A stretch of 64,000 nt of DNA, from positions 1-64,000 of the forward strand of contig NZ_JGZB01000004.1 in the NCBI RefSeq assembly GCF_000741255.1, given 5' to 3'. The stretch's first letter is position 1; each line of letters opens with the position of its first letter. This DNA is from Bifidobacterium magnum. GTDB lineage: Bacteria > Actinomycetota > Actinomycetes > Actinomycetales > Bifidobacteriaceae. The translations under genes and the position numbers were made by a program. The notes beneath the pieces are model-generated. The model had not been told where the DNA came from and did no database searches. It saw nothing but the letters and a program-made list of their open reading frames with translations. Shown here in pieces: positions 62,263 through 64,000 of this stretch.

Positions 62263-64000
62263 ATGGCCGATAATTTAGGAACCCCGTCCCAGCCGAACAA
62301 TAATTCGGCAGAGCGGCCGCAGACGCATGACGTTCCCGCAATGCAGCATGATCATTCGACCGACCCATCCATCAAAGACGTTCATTCCGCTGTGAACCCG
62401 CAGCAGAGCGCTCAGCCGCAGTCCGATTCCGCGCAGGAACCGGAGTCCGCCGAGCAGCCGACCGCACGCTACCGTCTGGCCCCGCAATATGGCGCGTTCG
62501 ACAGCCAGGCCACGCAAACGCAGCCCACTCAGCCGATTCCGACGCAGTCTCAGCCGACCCAGCAATTCCCGACGCAGCCGGCACACTACGCTCCGTCCGT
62601 CGCGCCGCGCGTCGAGGATCCGCAGCCTCACGGCTATGCCCAGGGCCAGTCCAATCCGTACGAACAGTCTGGAATCGGTCCGTTCGTACCGGAAAATGGC
62701 GCGAACAATGCTGCGGACAACAATGGAAACGGAACGGGCACGCCGACGGGCAACGGCCCGTTCGGCCCGTTCAATCCGCAAGATCCGAACAATCCGGCCC
62801 CCGATTTCAACTCTCCGAACCCGCCGAAGAAAAGCGGCGCCAATCCTGTGGTGGTCGGCGTCGTCTCCGCGGCGGTCGCCGTCATTCTGAGTCTCGGAGT
62901 GGGATACGCGGCCATTGAAAATGGCTGGGTCTCCTCTCCCGCGGCCGGCTCGCTGACGTCCCTTTCAACGAACACGGGCGGCAACGGTACCGCCAAGGTC
63001 GAAGGCGGCGAAACCGCGAACTGGGTCGATGTCATCAAGGCCGTTTCTCCGAGCGTCGTCTCGATCACCACGCAGCTCAACAACGGCGCGGCGCAGGGAT
63101 CGGGCGCGATTATCGATGCGCAAAAGGGTTACATCATTACGAATAACCACGTTATTTCCGGCGAAAAGATGATCCAGGTCACGCTTAACAACGGCGACCT
63201 GTATACGGCGGACGTGGTCGGCACGGATGTGACCACCGATTTGGCGGTTCTGAAATTGCAGAATCCGCCGAGCAATTTGAAGGCCGTCACGTTCGCGGAT
63301 TCCAATAATTTGGCGAGCGGCGAGCAGATTCTGTCGATTGGCAATCCGCTCGGTTACGAGGGCACGTCCACCAGCGGTATCGTGTCCGCGCTGAATCGCC
63401 CCGTTACGGTCATGGACGACGATTCGAACACGACCATCGTGACGAACGCCGTACAAATCGACTCCGCGATCAACCCCGGCAATTCGGGCGGTCCGACCTT
63501 CAATGCGGCCGGTCAGGTAGTCGGTATCAATTCGTCGATTGCGTCGATGGCGTCCTCTTCGAGCGAGGCTGGTTCGATCGGTATCGGTTTCGCGATTCCG
63601 TCGAATTTGGCCAAGCAGATCGCCGACGAAATCATCAAGGACGGCAAGGCCACGCACGTTGCGCTCGGCATTACGATCGCTACGGGAACCGCGGAAGCTG
63701 ACGGTGTGACGCGCGCCGGCGCCGTGGTGAAGTCCGTGACTGATGGCGCTCCGGGCGCGAAGGCCGGCTTGAAGACGGGCGACGTGATTGTCGGATTCAA
63801 CGGCAATGAAGTCAGCAGCATGTACTCGCTGCTCGGTTTTGTGCGTGCCGAGGCGATGGGCTCCACCGCCAAGCTCACCGTGATCCGCGACGGCAAGACG
63901 ATTACGCTCGACGTGACCTTCGACCAGGAAGAAAGCACGGTCACCGGCTCGAACCGCTCCGAATCCGAGAAGGAACGCGACGACCAGCGCGGCAACTCGA
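62263..64000 (+). CDS. HtrA/DegP-like serine protease with PDZ domain, 3' end cut by the window
   Basis: At least 579 residues; runs off the right edge. AGAGGAG precedes ATG 62263. A long cytoplasmic head (about 1-190) rich in Pro/Gln/Asn/Ser (TQPTQPIPTQSQPTQQF), one membrane helix (about 195-217), then a trypsin-like protease domain with His296 (TNNHVI), Asp326 (TTDLAVL) and Ser408 (GNSGGP), and a PDZ domain (about 465-560). Acts on misfolded proteins outside the membrane. The head is an unusually long low-complexity region. Its promoter is in the 170-bp gap to tgt. Confidence 0.92.
   Translation, partial: MADNLGTPSQPNNNSAERPQTHDVPAMQHDHSTDPSIKDVHSAVNPQQSAQPQSDSAQEPESAEQPTARYRLAPQYGAFDSQATQTQPTQPIPTQSQPTQQFPTQPAHYAPSVAPRVEDPQPHGYAQGQSNPYEQSGIGPFVPENGANNAADNNGNGTGTPTGNGPFGPFNPQDPNNPAPDFNSPNPPKKSGANPVVVGVVSAAVAVILSLGVGYAAIENGWVSSPAAGSLTSLSTNTGGNGTAKVEGGETANWVDVIKAVSPSVVSITTQLNNGAAQGSGAIIDAQKGYIITNNHVISGEKMIQVTLNNGDLYTADVVGTDVTTDLAVLKLQNPPSNLKAVTFADSNNLASGEQILSIGNPLGYEGTSTSGIVSALNRPVTVMDDDSNTTIVTNAVQIDSAINPGNSGGPTFNAAGQVVGINSSIASMASSSSEAGSIGIGFAIPSNLAKQIADEIIKDGKATHVALGITIATGTAEADGVTRAGAVVKSVTDGAPGAKAGLKTGDVIVGFNGNEVSSMYSLLGFVRAEAMGSTAKLTVIRDGKTITLDVTFDQEESTVTGSNRSESEKERDDQRGNS

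Overview
The window reads as chromosomal DNA of a high-GC Gram-positive bacterium of the Bifidobacterium type. The evidence is the 3' end of a bifidobacterial-looking 5S rRNA, an actinobacterial crgA / DUF881 / class E sortase / pknB-pknA-pbpA-ftsW-pstP-fhaB-fhaA cell-envelope cluster, a LacI-controlled sugar ABC transporter with no ATPase gene of its own, and a GH13 alpha-glucosidase with glycogen phosphorylase. Genus assignment is inference from gene content and sequence style; no search was run.

Layout. 1-2.4 kb: end of an rRNA operon, two 52-bp palindromic repeats, a histidine phosphatase, a nitroreductase interrupted by an in-frame TAG, and a DUF4235 protein. 2.5-10.8 kb: carbohydrate region with alpha-glucosidase, sugar-binding lipoprotein, LacI regulator, two CUT1-type permeases and a YesL-like protein; LacI-type operators lie in front of the transcription units. 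11.4-17.3 kb: beta-carbonic anhydrase, CNNM/CorC-type membrane protein, SCP-like protein, glycogen phosphorylase. 17.5-31.8 kb: rhomboid protease, a dense cluster of DnaA boxes, a THUMP-like methyltransferase, CrgA, DUF881, sortase E and the seven-gene Ser/Thr kinase-phosphatase/peptidoglycan operon (minus strand, mostly overlapping genes). 32-37.5 kb: S9 prolyl oligopeptidase, RlmA-like methyltransferase, EamA exporter, lysophospholipase-like hydrolase. 38-50.4 kb: transport and regulation: MarR plus heterodimeric ABC exporter, a frameshifted MFS transporter, TetR plus two YhgE/Pip proteins. 50.7-64 kb: CmpB-type membrane protein, two amino-acid permeases, a MacB/FtsX-type ABC system, a secreted glycerophosphodiesterase, tRNA-Leu(CAG), Tgt, and an HtrA-like protease running off the end.

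The least explained content is non-coding. Three AT-rich intergenic arrays (about 6.29-6.75, 10.82-11.27 and 37.59-37.90 kb) and a mini copy (22.39-22.48 kb) are built from related units with the motif GCGTAAAAAT and its complement. In the two largest arrays the units repeat with an exact 71-bp period and have opposite orientation on the two sides of a conserved core. Four exact-length 52-bp palindromes lie at other intergenic sites, and one of them shares a 13-bp string with the array cores. I do not recognise either family. A second strong signal is nine exact TT(A/T)TCCACA boxes in about 290 bp at 18.3-18.6 kb, with no dnaA or dnaN gene in the window. Smaller items are a structured leader before the second permease, an orphan Rpn-type C-terminal tail gene, and matching inverted sites on both sides of marR.
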